Below, in pieces: positions 1-6,126 of a stretch of 9,549 nucleotides of DNA. The notes below the pieces were generated by a model. That model was not told the DNA's origin and ran no database searches. It worked only from the letters and a program-made list of their open reading frames with translations. Source of the DNA: DASUFF01 sp036274695 (GTDB lineage: Bacteria > UBA10199 > JACPAL01 > GCA-016699445); NCBI GenBank assembly GCA_036274695.1, contig DASUFF010000158.1, positions 1 through 9,549 on the forward strand. The letters run 5' to 3'. Position numbers and translations under genes: made by a program. How positions within the stretch are numbered: the stretch's first letter is position 1; each line of letters begins with the position of its first letter.

Positions 1-1
1 T

Positions 2-7
2 TATAAT
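2..7 (+). promoter_or_regulatory. possible -10 box (TATAAT)
   Basis: A perfect TATAAT hexamer lies ten bases before the first candidate start codon of the CHAD gene. It would place transcription initiation near base 14, leaving a leader of only about 3 nt before the ATG at 17, or about 18 nt before the ATG at 32. The matching -35 region lies outside the window, and the CHAD frame is still open at the window edge, so this may be a chance match inside coding sequence. Confidence 0.35.
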
Positions 8-16
8 CAGCTCCGC

Positions 17-877
17 ATGATAACAGGCCACATGGGGCGTCTCCTTGCCCGGCAAAGTTCCTTGAAGAAACGGATCCGCGAGCATTTGAAGGATTTGCTC
101 AAGGAGGCCGGTCATTTGCGGCCCGACGGCGACGAGGAAAGGACCTCCAAGGCCATTCACAAGACGCGCGTCTTATCGCGCCGTTTGGAGGCCTTGGTGG
201 GCCTGCTGGGCGGGCCCAAGCGCGACGAGAGCTTCGACAAGGCGCTGAAACGGTATAAGAAGGTCCGCAAGGCCCTGGGCAAGATCCGCGAGTACGACGT
301 CCATCGCGGCCACTGGGCGGAGTCGACGAAAGGCCGCTCCTATTTCGCCGCCGTCGACAAGGAGATCGCGAGGAAGCGCGGAAAGGCCTTGGAACGCTTC
401 TTCTCCGAATTCCAATGGTCCGGCCTTCGGAAGGCCGCGCGCAAGTTGGGTAAGGCGGTGGAGGCCCGCGGAGCCGGCGCTCCGACGTCGCAGGCGGAGG
501 GAAGGCGCCGGTTGCAGCACCTGGTCGCCAAGGTGGTCCAAGACCGGGAGATCCATGAAGTTCGGCTGGACGTGAAGAAGATCCGTTATACGCTCGAGGG
601 CCTGGAAGCCCTGGCCGGCTCGCGGAAGTCGGAGAGCCGGAACCTGACGTTTCTGAAGGAGCTCCAGTCGGAGCTGGGGCTCATCAACGACCTGGAGCTG
701 ATCGTCCGCTTCTTGAGAAAGCTTCGGCGGAAGAGGGCCGACCGGTGGGATCACGCGACGAGCGCGGCGGTGGAGAAGACGGCGGATGACTTGGAAGGCC
801 GTTTGACGGAAGAAAGACATCGCTGGAACAAGCTCTGGCCGGAGAGGCGTAAAAAGATGAGAGAGATCGTCGGATGA
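17..877 (+). CDS. CHAD-domain protein (probable polyphosphate-binding)
   Basis: This 286-residue, strongly basic, all-helical protein has the two-repeat layout of CHAD domains. The first half carries AIHKTRVLSRRLEAL around H48, and the second carries EIHEVRLDVKKIRYTLEGLE around H180. These are the conserved His/Arg/Lys helices of the family. A further match is LQSELGLINDLELI near residue 215. CHAD proteins are known to bind polyphosphate and to localise to polyphosphate granules, so a granule-associated or polyphosphate-binding role is inferred. It has no signal peptide or membrane segment and should be cytoplasmic. Its stop overlaps the next gene's start as ATGA, implying translational coupling with the Ppx/GppA phosphatase. 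Start choice is uncertain: ATG 17 is used here, ATG 32 is also possible, and the frame is open to base 2, so a longer protein starting outside the window cannot be excluded. Confidence 0.85.
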   Translation: MITGHMGRLLARQSSLKKRIREHLKDLLKEAGHLRPDGDEERTSKAIHKTRVLSRRLEALVGLLGGPKRDESFDKALKRYKKVRKALGKIREYDVHRGHWAESTKGRSYFAAVDKEIARKRGKALERFFSEFQWSGLRKAARKLGKAVEARGAGAPTSQAEGRRRLQHLVAKVVQDREIHEVRLDVKKIRYTLEGLEALAGSRKSESRNLTFLKELQSELGLINDLELIVRFLRKLRRKRADRWDHATSAAVEKTADDLEGRLTEERHRWNKLWPERRKKMREIVG

Positions 878-2496
878 AACTGGGCATTTTGGACATCGGC
901 ACGAACTCCATCCATCTCGTCTTGGTCGAGATCGGCAAGGACCTGTCCGTGCAGGTCATCGACCGGGCCAAGGAGACGACGCGACTCGGAGACACGAGTT
1001 TCCAGGACGGCTACCTGTCGGAGACGGCCATCCACCGCGGCATCTCGGCCGTGCGCCGCTTCAAGAAGCTCGCGGACATCCACAACGTCGCCCGCATCAA
1101 GGCGGTGGCCACCAGCGCCGTGCGCGAGGCCGTCAACGGCGGCGATTTCCTCGAAATGATCGAGCGCGAGACGGGCATCTCGGTGGACGTCATCACCGGC
1201 GAGGAGGAGGCGCGGCTCATTTACCTGGCGGTGAAGCATTCGATCCCGCTGCCGAAGGGGCGGCCCTCCCTCATCGTCGACATCGGCGGCGGGAGCGTGG
1301 AGTGCATCCTCGTGAACGGCTCCGACGACTTGAGATCCTGCTGGAGCCTGAAGCTCGGGACCTTAAGGCTCAAGGGCGAGTTTTTGAAGAACGACCCTCC
1401 CACCAACAAGGAATTGGAGAAGCTGGAGGACCACATCGCGGAGACGCTGGAACCCGTCGTCAAGAAGGCGAAGGCGGCGGGCGTCGAAACGATGATCGGC
1501 ACCTCGGGAACCATCATGAACCTGGTGGCGATGGCCCACTGGCTGGACCAGTCCGGTCCCATCGAGATCCAGAACAACTTCCGCATCAAGCCGCGCTACT
1601 TAAGGGAGCTGCACAAGATCCTGGAGGATTCCGACCGCAAGGAGCGCCAGAAAATCAAAGGCATCGACCCCGCCCGCGTCGACATCATCTTAGGCGGCAG
1701 CGCCGTGGTGAACCACATTTTGAAAGAGCTGAAGATCGAGGAAGTGATCCTGTGCGACGAGGCCATTCGCGAGGGCGTCGTCTACGACTATCTCGAGCGG
1801 AACAAGTCGAAGATCGAGATGGAGAACACCATCCCGGACATGCGGCTGCGCAGCGTCATGCAGCTGGCGCGCAGCTGCGCCTTCGAAGAAGAGCACTCGC
1901 GGCACGTGGAGGATCTCTCGCTGGCCCTTTTCGACCAAACCAAGACTCTGCATCAATTGGGCCCGGTCGAGCGCGAGTTGCTCCGCTACGCGGCGATCCT
2001 CCACGACATCGGATACCACATCAACTACAAGAAGCATCACAAGCACACGTACTACCTGATCAAGAACGGCGACCTGAACGGCTTCGAGGAGCGCGAGGTC
2101 GAGCTGATCGCCAACGTCGCCCGCTACCACTGCAAGTCCGAGCCCAAGAAGACGCACGACAACTGGCAGCGGCTGTCCGGCGACGACAAGCATGTGGCGA
2201 GGATCTTGGCCTCGATCCTAAGGATCGCCGACGGCTTGGACCGCAGCCATTTCTCGGTGGTCAAGCAGCTCCAGTGCCGGCTGAACGGCAAGGGCGTGGC
2301 CATCGAAGTCACGCCCTCCAGCGACCCGGAGCTCGAGATCTGGGGCGCCAACAAGAAAAAGGATTTGTTCGAGGATCTCTTCAACAAAAAGGTGGCCTTA
2401 TGCACAGCTTCACAGAACCGCATCCGTACCCGGGCAAGCTCTTCATCGTCGAAGGCATCGACGGATCGGGGAAGAGCACGCAGATCCAGCTCTTGA
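874..2496 (+). CDS. ppx: Ppx/GppA-family exopolyphosphatase / (p)ppGpp phosphatase with HD domain
   Basis: This ASKHA-fold phosphatase of 540 residues is slightly longer than E. coli PPX (about 513) and GppA (about 494). The N-terminal half shows the phosphate-binding DIGTNS motif at residue 7, the acidic GEEEAR motif at about 110-114, DIGGGSVE (D136, E143), a GTSGT glycine loop and the LGG segment before the helical linker. The C-terminal half carries an HD-type domain with H377/D378 in AAILHDIGYH. The family hydrolyses polyphosphate ends and/or pppGpp; sequence alone does not separate the two, but the CHAD neighbour favours polyphosphate. The natural domain seems to end at DLFEDLFNKKVAL (about residue 509). 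The last 32 residues are Ser/Arg-rich and are encoded by the same DNA, in another phase, as the start and Walker A of the next gene. That tail is either a genuine 97-nt overlap product or the result of a sequence error. It starts within the ATGA overlap with the CHAD gene. Confidence 0.9.
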   Translation: MKLGILDIGTNSIHLVLVEIGKDLSVQVIDRAKETTRLGDTSFQDGYLSETAIHRGISAVRRFKKLADIHNVARIKAVATSAVREAVNGGDFLEMIERETGISVDVITGEEEARLIYLAVKHSIPLPKGRPSLIVDIGGGSVECILVNGSDDLRSCWSLKLGTLRLKGEFLKNDPPTNKELEKLEDHIAETLEPVVKKAKAAGVETMIGTSGTIMNLVAMAHWLDQSGPIEIQNNFRIKPRYLRELHKILEDSDRKERQKIKGIDPARVDIILGGSAVVNHILKELKIEEVILCDEAIREGVVYDYLERNKSKIEMENTIPDMRLRSVMQLARSCAFEEEHSRHVEDLSLALFDQTKTLHQLGPVERELLRYAAILHDIGYHINYKKHHKHTYYLIKNGDLNGFEEREVELIANVARYHCKSEPKKTHDNWQRLSGDDKHVARILASILRIADGLDRSHFSVVKQLQCRLNGKGVAIEVTPSSDPELEIWGANKKKDLFEDLFNKKVALCTASQNRIRTRASSSSSKASTDRGRARRSSS

Positions 2497-3137
2497 GGAA
2501 ATGGCTCGAGGCCGCGGGCTACAGCGTCTTTTTCACGGAGTGGAACTCCTCCACCCTCGTGAAGGACACCACGAAGATGGGCAAGAAGAAGAAGTCGCTG
2601 ACGCCCACGACCTTCAGCCTGCTGCATGCCACGGATTTCGCCGACCGCCTCTTTTACTACATCCTCCCGCCGCTGAAGGCCGGGCAGATCGTGCTCGCCG
2701 ACCGCTACGTCTATACGGCGTTCGCGCGCGACGTCACCCGCGGCGTCCATCCCAAGTGGGTGCGGAAGCTCTACAACTTCGCGGCAAGGCCGGACCGGGC
2801 TTTTTACTTCAAGGTGCCCATCCAGACGGCGATCGAGCGGATTTTGCGGGCGCGCGCGAAGATCAAATATTACGAGGCGGGGATGGACCTGAACCTGTCG
2901 CACGACATCGTCGACAGCTTCCGGCTTTTTCAAAGCAATCTCTTAAAGGAGTACGACAAGCTGACCGACGAGTACGGCTTGACCGTCGTGGACGCGACGC
3001 TCGACATCAACGAGCAGCAGGAGATGGTGCGCGACGCGGTGACGAAGGCGCTCGAGGGTTACAGCATCAAGAGGAGGACGCATGGCCGCAAAAAAAACGT
3101 ATTTTGGCGACGGTTTACCGTACCGCCCGCTCGGTAA
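2400..3137 (+). CDS. thymidylate-kinase-like P-loop kinase, copy 1 (intact Walker A)
   Basis: This 245-residue cytoplasmic NMP-kinase-fold protein has an intact Walker A, GIDGSGKS (residues 19-26), followed by TQIQLL. It has an ADRYVYTAFARD block (D101, R102) at the position of the TMP-kinase DRY motif. Unlike standard TMP kinases, it has TFSLLHATDFADRL at 71-84, and a YYEAGMDL block at 157-164 where the family usually shows a DRIE-type segment. The substrate may therefore not be dTMP. PPK2-type polyphosphate kinases share this fold, so a role in polyphosphate or nucleotide phosphate transfer is possible but inferred. The ATG at 2400 is preceded by AAGGTGG (2389-2395) and is fixed by the EGxDGxGK match. 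The first 97 nt overlap the end of the Ppx/GppA gene, and the last 56 nt overlap its own paralogue. Its final 18 residues are basic and read across the paralogue's start out of phase. Confidence 0.85.
   Translation: MHSFTEPHPYPGKLFIVEGIDGSGKSTQIQLLRKWLEAAGYSVFFTEWNSSTLVKDTTKMGKKKKSLTPTTFSLLHATDFADRLFYYILPPLKAGQIVLADRYVYTAFARDVTRGVHPKWVRKLYNFAARPDRAFYFKVPIQTAIERILRARAKIKYYEAGMDLNLSHDIVDSFRLFQSNLLKEYDKLTDEYGLTVVDATLDINEQQEMVRDAVTKALEGYSIKRRTHGRKKNVFWRRFTVPPAR
3072..3077 (+). promoter_or_regulatory. Shine-Dalgarno for kinase copy 2
   Basis: A perfect AGGAGG sits 4 nt before the ATG at 3082, inside the coding region of kinase copy 1. It fixes the start of copy 2 and shows that copy 2 can be initiated independently despite the 56-nt gene overlap. 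Confidence 0.75.
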
Positions 3138-3822
3138 CCTCAAAGGCAAGCTCATCGCCATCGAGGGCACCGACGGCGTGGGCCGCACCACGCAGATCGA
3201 CCTCCTCCGCGAGTGGATCGAACTGCAGGGCCACGCGGTGCTGGAGACGGGCTGGACGCGCTCCAACCTCATGTCCCGCACCATCGAGGCGGCGAAGATG
3301 GGGAACATGCTGGACCGCATGACCTTCAGCCTCCTCTACGCCACCGACTTCGCCGACCGCCTGGAGAACGAGGTCATTCCGGCGCTGGAGGCCGGTTTCG
3401 TCGTATTGGCCGACCGCTACATCTACACGGCGCTCGCCCGCGACTGGATGCGCGGGAAAGAGAAGCAGTGGATCGAGGACGTCTTCGGCTTCGCCGTCGT
3501 TCCGGACCTGGTCTGCTACCTGCGCATCGACATCGAGAACCTGATTCCCCGCGTGATCGAATCCGGCGGCATGAACTATTGGGAGTCCGGCATGGACCTC
3601 CACCTGGGCGACGACCTCTTCGAGAGTTTTAAAAAATACCAGGAGGGGATGATCCACCACTTCGACGACATGGCGGAGCGCTTCCGTTTCGAGGTGATCG
3701 ACGCCCGGCACTCTATCGACGACATCCAAAAGGAGCTCCGCGCCAAGATCGCGCCGCTGCTCGAGAAGAAGAAAAGGACGCTGGAGGAAGTGCCGGAGGC
3801 CCAAAAATCCGAGTCGGCCTGA
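3082..3822 (+). CDS. thymidylate-kinase-like protein, copy 2 (Walker A Lys replaced by Arg)
   Basis: This 246-residue paralogue of the preceding kinase aligns collinearly with it. It shares TFSLLYATDFADRL (81-94), LADRYIYTALARD (D111, R112) and YWESGMDL (166-173), the last matching copy 1's YYEAGMDL. Its P-loop reads GTDGVGRT (29-36): the nearly invariant Walker A lysine is Arg35, encoded by CGC. ATP phosphoryl transfer is therefore expected to be weak or altered, while the rest of the fold and the DRY block are kept, so it is not decaying. It may act as a regulatory or heterodimeric partner of copy 1 or use a different phosphate donor; this is inference. The N-terminal extension of about 20 residues is longer than usual. 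The C-terminus is a charged Lys/Glu-rich tail. The start is set by AGGAGG at 3072-3077. The sixA-like gene follows after 17 nt. Confidence 0.85.
   Translation: MAAKKTYFGDGLPYRPLGNLKGKLIAIEGTDGVGRTTQIDLLREWIELQGHAVLETGWTRSNLMSRTIEAAKMGNMLDRMTFSLLYATDFADRLENEVIPALEAGFVVLADRYIYTALARDWMRGKEKQWIEDVFGFAVVPDLVCYLRIDIENLIPRVIESGGMNYWESGMDLHLGDDLFESFKKYQEGMIHHFDDMAERFRFEVIDARHSIDDIQKELRAKIAPLLEKKKRTLEEVPEAQKSESA
3090..3097 (+). repeat. A8 homopolymer in the kinase-kinase overlap
   Basis: Eight consecutive adenines lie just after the start of kinase copy 2, inside the 56 nt that it shares with copy 1. Such tracts are uncommon in DNA of about 62% G+C and are potential polymerase or ribosome slippage sites. 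Losing one A in the transcript would join the two kinase frames. No functional effect is shown by the sequence itself. Confidence 0.6.
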
Positions 3823-3839
3823 TTTGAAACTCTGAAACT

Positions 3840-4349
3840 ATGGAACTCTATTTAATGAGACATGCCATCGCCGTTGAAAGAGGCGCCCCCAGCGTCGAGG
3901 ACGACGCCGCGAGGCCCCTCACCGACGAAGGGCGGAAAAAACTCGCCGGCGTCTGCCGGGGCTTAAGCTATCTGGCCGCGGATTGGGACGTGATTCTGAC
4001 CAGCCCCTTCGTCCGCGCCCGCCAAACCGCGGAGGCCGTCGCGGCCTATTTCGAAATGGCCCACCTCGTGCAGGAAGTCCCGATGCTCACGCCGGGGCAC
4101 ACCACGAAACAATTGGCCGCGATTTTAAAGGACCTGCCGCCGGTCAAGTCGGTCCTGTTGGTCGGCCACGAGCCGTCCCTATCCCAGCACCTGTCCTGCT
4201 TCCTTTTCGGAACGCCCAAGGGAAAATTCTCTTTCAAGAAGGCGGGCGTCGCCTGCCTCGAATTCTTGGACCGGCCCGAAGAGGGGGAGGGTATCCTTCA
4301 GTGGATGATGGGCCCCGGCCAGCTCCAGCGCATCGGCAAGAAGAAGTAG
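3840..4349 (+). CDS. sixA: SixA-type phosphohistidine phosphatase (histidine phosphatase superfamily)
   Basis: This 169-residue protein is close to the 161 residues of E. coli SixA and lacks the large insertions of phosphoglycerate mutases. It begins MELYLMRHA, with the catalytic RHG-type motif as R7-H8-A9. It has LTDEGRKKL at 27-35, TSPFVRARQTAE with R59, and the second catalytic histidine in LLVGHEPSLS (H110). SixA removes phosphate from phosphohistidine, for example on HPt domains or the nitrogen PTS protein; related small enzymes act on other phosphate esters. It is cytoplasmic. It lies 17 nt after kinase copy 2 and is probably co-transcribed. No Shine-Dalgarno is visible before the ATG; the spacer instead contains TGAAACT twice (3825-3831 and 3833-3839). 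In this operon it may remove phosphate from a histidine of a partner protein, but that link is speculative. Confidence 0.85.
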   Translation: MELYLMRHAIAVERGAPSVEDDAARPLTDEGRKKLAGVCRGLSYLAADWDVILTSPFVRARQTAEAVAAYFEMAHLVQEVPMLTPGHTTKQLAAILKDLPPVKSVLLVGHEPSLSQHLSCFLFGTPKGKFSFKKAGVACLEFLDRPEEGEGILQWMMGPGQLQRIGKKK

Positions 4350-4371
4350 CCGCCGTTTCCGGGATTTCACG

Positions 4372-4400
4372 TTGACGTTGCACGGTTGTTTCCCTATAGA
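4372..4400 (+). promoter_or_regulatory. sigma70-type promoter of the DUF47-pit operon
   Basis: TTGACG (4372-4377, five of six matches to the -35 consensus) and TATAGA (4395-4400, four of six to the -10, lacking the final T) are separated by exactly 17 nt. It lies in the short gap after the sixA-like gene. Transcription should begin near 4407, only about two bases before the GTG start of the DUF47 gene. This separates the phosphate-transport pair from the upstream operon. Confidence 0.65.
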
Positions 4401-4408
4401 GCCCCGGC

Positions 4409-5032
4409 GTGGGATTCTTTCCGAAAACGCCTCAGTTCTTCGATCTCTTCGAAAAAGCGGCGGCCACCATCCTTCAAGGGGCCAAGTTGCTCGAGGATTT
4501 CTTCTCCGACGGAAACAATTTGGAGAAAAAGCTCAAGGCCATCGAGGATTGCGAGCACGCGGGCGACGAGATCACGCACGACACGGTCGCCCTCCTGAAC
4601 AAGACCTTCATCACGCCCATCGACCGCGAGGACATCCACCAGCTCATCACCGAGATGGACGATATCCTGGACCTGATCTACGGCACGGCCAACCGCGTGG
4701 TGCTTTATAAGGTTCCGCCGGCGGGGCCCGATATGAAGGCCGTCGTCGCCATCCTCGTCCGCGCGGTGGCCGAGGTCTCCAAGGCCGTTTTGAGGCTGCG
4801 GGACATGTCGAAGAAGCCGGAGATGATCCTGGCCCAGTGCATCGAGATCAACCGCCTGGAAAACGAGGCCGACGAGGCCCTCCGGCGCGCCATCTCGAAT
4901 CTCTTCGAGCGGGAAAAAGACCCGATTCGCGTCATCAAGGAAAAAGAGATCCTCGAAACCATCGAAAACGCCGCGGACCGCTGCGAAGACGTCGCCAACG
5001 TTCTCGAAGGCATCGTTCTTAAGAATGCTTGA
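4409..5032 (+). CDS. DUF47 / PhoU-like phosphate transport regulator
   Basis: This 207-residue helical cytoplasmic protein belongs to the DUF47 (PhoU-related) family. It starts with GFFPKTPQFFDLFEKAA, the usual FFDLFE beginning. It continues with the metal-binding-type motifs of the family: EHAGDEITHD near residue 50, TPIDREDIHQLITEMDDILD at about 70-89, EINRLENEADEALRRAI and ENAADRCEDVANVLEGIVLKNA at the end. Members are typically paired with PiT transporters and are thought to modulate phosphate uptake; the 8-nt overlap with the pit gene here fits that. The start must be the GTG at 4409: an in-frame TAG lies at 4397-4399, inside the -10 box, and the next ATG would remove the conserved N-terminus. 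No Shine-Dalgarno precedes it, and the promoter position implies a leaderless mRNA. Confidence 0.88.
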   Translation: MGFFPKTPQFFDLFEKAAATILQGAKLLEDFFSDGNNLEKKLKAIEDCEHAGDEITHDTVALLNKTFITPIDREDIHQLITEMDDILDLIYGTANRVVLYKVPPAGPDMKAVVAILVRAVAEVSKAVLRLRDMSKKPEMILAQCIEINRLENEADEALRRAISNLFEREKDPIRVIKEKEILETIENAADRCEDVANVLEGIVLKNA

Positions 5033-6032
5033 TCCTCATTCCCTCTTGATCGTTGGGTTCGTCGTCTTGGTCGCGCTCGCCTTCGATTTCATCAACGGTT
5101 TCCACGACGCCGCCAATTCCGTCGCCACCGTCGTCTCCACGCGCGTCTTGAGCCCGCGCTGGGCCGTCCTTTGGGCCGCCTTTTTCAACTTCATCGCCAT
5201 GTTCGTCTTCAAGTCCCACGTGGCCACCACCATCGGAAAAGGGACCGTCGATCCCGCCGTCATGGACGTGGCCACCGTCTTCGCCGGCCTCATGGGCGCG
5301 ATCATCTGGGATCTTCTCACCTGGTGGTGGGGGTTGCCGACTTCCAGCTCGCATGCTCTGGTCGGCGGGTTCGTCGGCGCCGCGGTGACGAAGGCGGGCT
5401 TCGGCTCGTTGGTGACTTCCGGGCTGTTTAAGATCCTGATTTTCATCGTCGTCTCGCCGACCTTGGGGCTGGTGCTGGGATTTCTCATTATGACGGCGAT
5501 CAACTGGATATTCTGCCGATCGGCTCCGTCCAAGGTGGATAAACTCTTCCGGCGGCTCCAACTGGTCTCCGCCAGTCTCTACAGTCTGGGCCACGGCGGC
5601 AACGACGCCCAGAAAACCATGGGCATCATCGCCGTCCTTCTCTTCTCCACCGGCCATTTGAAGGAATTCCACGTGCCCCTCTGGGTGGTGGTGGCCTGCC
5701 ACGCGGCCATGGGGTTCGGGACGATGTTCGGCGGCTGGAGGATCGTGAAGACGATGGGGATGAAGGTGACCAAGCTCCAGCCCGTGGGCGGGTTCGCCGC
5801 GGAAACGGCCGCCGCCGCGACACTCTTTCTGGCCACGTTCTCCGGCATTCCCGTCAGCACCACGCACACCATCACCGGTTCCATCATGGGCGTCGGCGCC
5901 ACGCGCCGCCTTTCGGCGGTGCGGTGGGGCATCGTCAACCGCATCCTGGTCGCCTGGCTCCTCACCATGCCCGCTGCCGCGGCGATCGCCGCCTTGACAT
6001 ATCTCCTCATTCGGCTACTCCCTGCCTTCTAG
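5025..6032 (+). CDS. pit: PiT-family low-affinity inorganic phosphate transporter
   Basis: This 335-residue integral membrane protein has the duplicated PiT signature. The N-terminal copy reads FDFINGFHDAANSVATVVST (D28, N31). The C-terminal copy reads GHGGNDAQKTMGIIAVLL near residue 190. Between and after them are the paired serine/threonine re-entrant motifs LPTSSSHALVGG (about 104-115) and IPVSTTHTITGS (about 280-291). The family imports phosphate, often as metal-phosphate, driven by a proton or sodium gradient. About ten hydrophobic segments are visible. At 335 residues it is a short PiT of the kind that pairs with DUF47, not the roughly 500-residue E. coli PitA type. Its ATG lies inside the last codons of the DUF47 gene (8-nt overlap), so translation is probably coupled. 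It would supply phosphate for the polyphosphate-related genes upstream, an inference from context. Confidence 0.92.
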   Translation: MLDPHSLLIVGFVVLVALAFDFINGFHDAANSVATVVSTRVLSPRWAVLWAAFFNFIAMFVFKSHVATTIGKGTVDPAVMDVATVFAGLMGAIIWDLLTWWWGLPTSSSHALVGGFVGAAVTKAGFGSLVTSGLFKILIFIVVSPTLGLVLGFLIMTAINWIFCRSAPSKVDKLFRRLQLVSASLYSLGHGGNDAQKTMGIIAVLLFSTGHLKEFHVPLWVVVACHAAMGFGTMFGGWRIVKTMGMKVTKLQPVGGFAAETAAAATLFLATFSGIPVSTTHTITGSIMGVGATRRLSAVRWGIVNRILVAWLLTMPAAAAIAALTYLLIRLLPAF

Positions 6033-6068
6033 CGAGCGAAGGCCGGCTTCGCCGGCGGCAGCGAGCGA
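6031..6068. repeat. direct repeat AGCGAGCGA flanking a GCCGGC hairpin
   Basis: AGCGAGCGA occurs at 6031-6039 and again at 6060-6068. Between them GCCGGC (6042-6047), TTC, GCCGGC (6051-6056) can form a 6-bp GC hairpin with a 3-nt loop. It starts at the last codon of the pit gene. No T-run follows, so it is not a classic intrinsic terminator, though it might slow exonucleases or weakly stop transcription. It resembles a small intergenic repeat; other copies would have to be found elsewhere in the genome. Confidence 0.5.
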
Positions 6069-6097
6069 TCCAATAAACGGTTTTCAGATGGGGGTTT

Positions 6098-6119
6098 GGG
6101 GGAGAGCGGCATCTCCCCC
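6098..6119. repeat. 8-bp perfect inverted repeat (hairpin) before the membrane-protein gene
   Basis: GGGGGAGA (6098-6105) and TCTCCCCC (6112-6119) pair perfectly around a 6-nt loop, ending 7 nt before the likely ATG at 6127. In RNA this GC-rich stem could occlude the ribosome entry region, or it could simply be the end of an intergenic repeat. No T-tract follows. If translation began at the in-frame ATG 6088, the hairpin would be read as a 13-residue extension (MGVWGRAASPPTI) unlike a natural N-terminus. Confidence 0.55.
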
Positions 6120-6126
6120 GACTATT

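Noticed and set aside
1302..2399. Long open extension upstream of kinase copy 1 in its frame
   Set aside because: It is Arg/Pro/His-rich shadow sequence antiphase to the clear Ppx/GppA protein. The kinase homology begins only at the ATG at 2400.
3825..3839. Two TGAAACT copies before the sixA-like gene as an operator
   Set aside because: The repeat is only 7 nt, with no promoter beside it; chance is sufficient.
5019..5867. Long minus-strand open frame opposite pit
   Set aside because: Its composition (Gly/His/Asp-rich, no family features) is a shadow of the PiT coding strand.
5994..6022. TTGACA perfect -35-like hexamer near the end of pit
   Set aside because: At 17 nt spacing the -10 position reads ACTCCC, and no TANNNT is near. 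The hexamer is also within coding sequence.
6042..6056. Intrinsic terminator after pit
   Set aside because: The stem is GC-rich, but no T-run follows.
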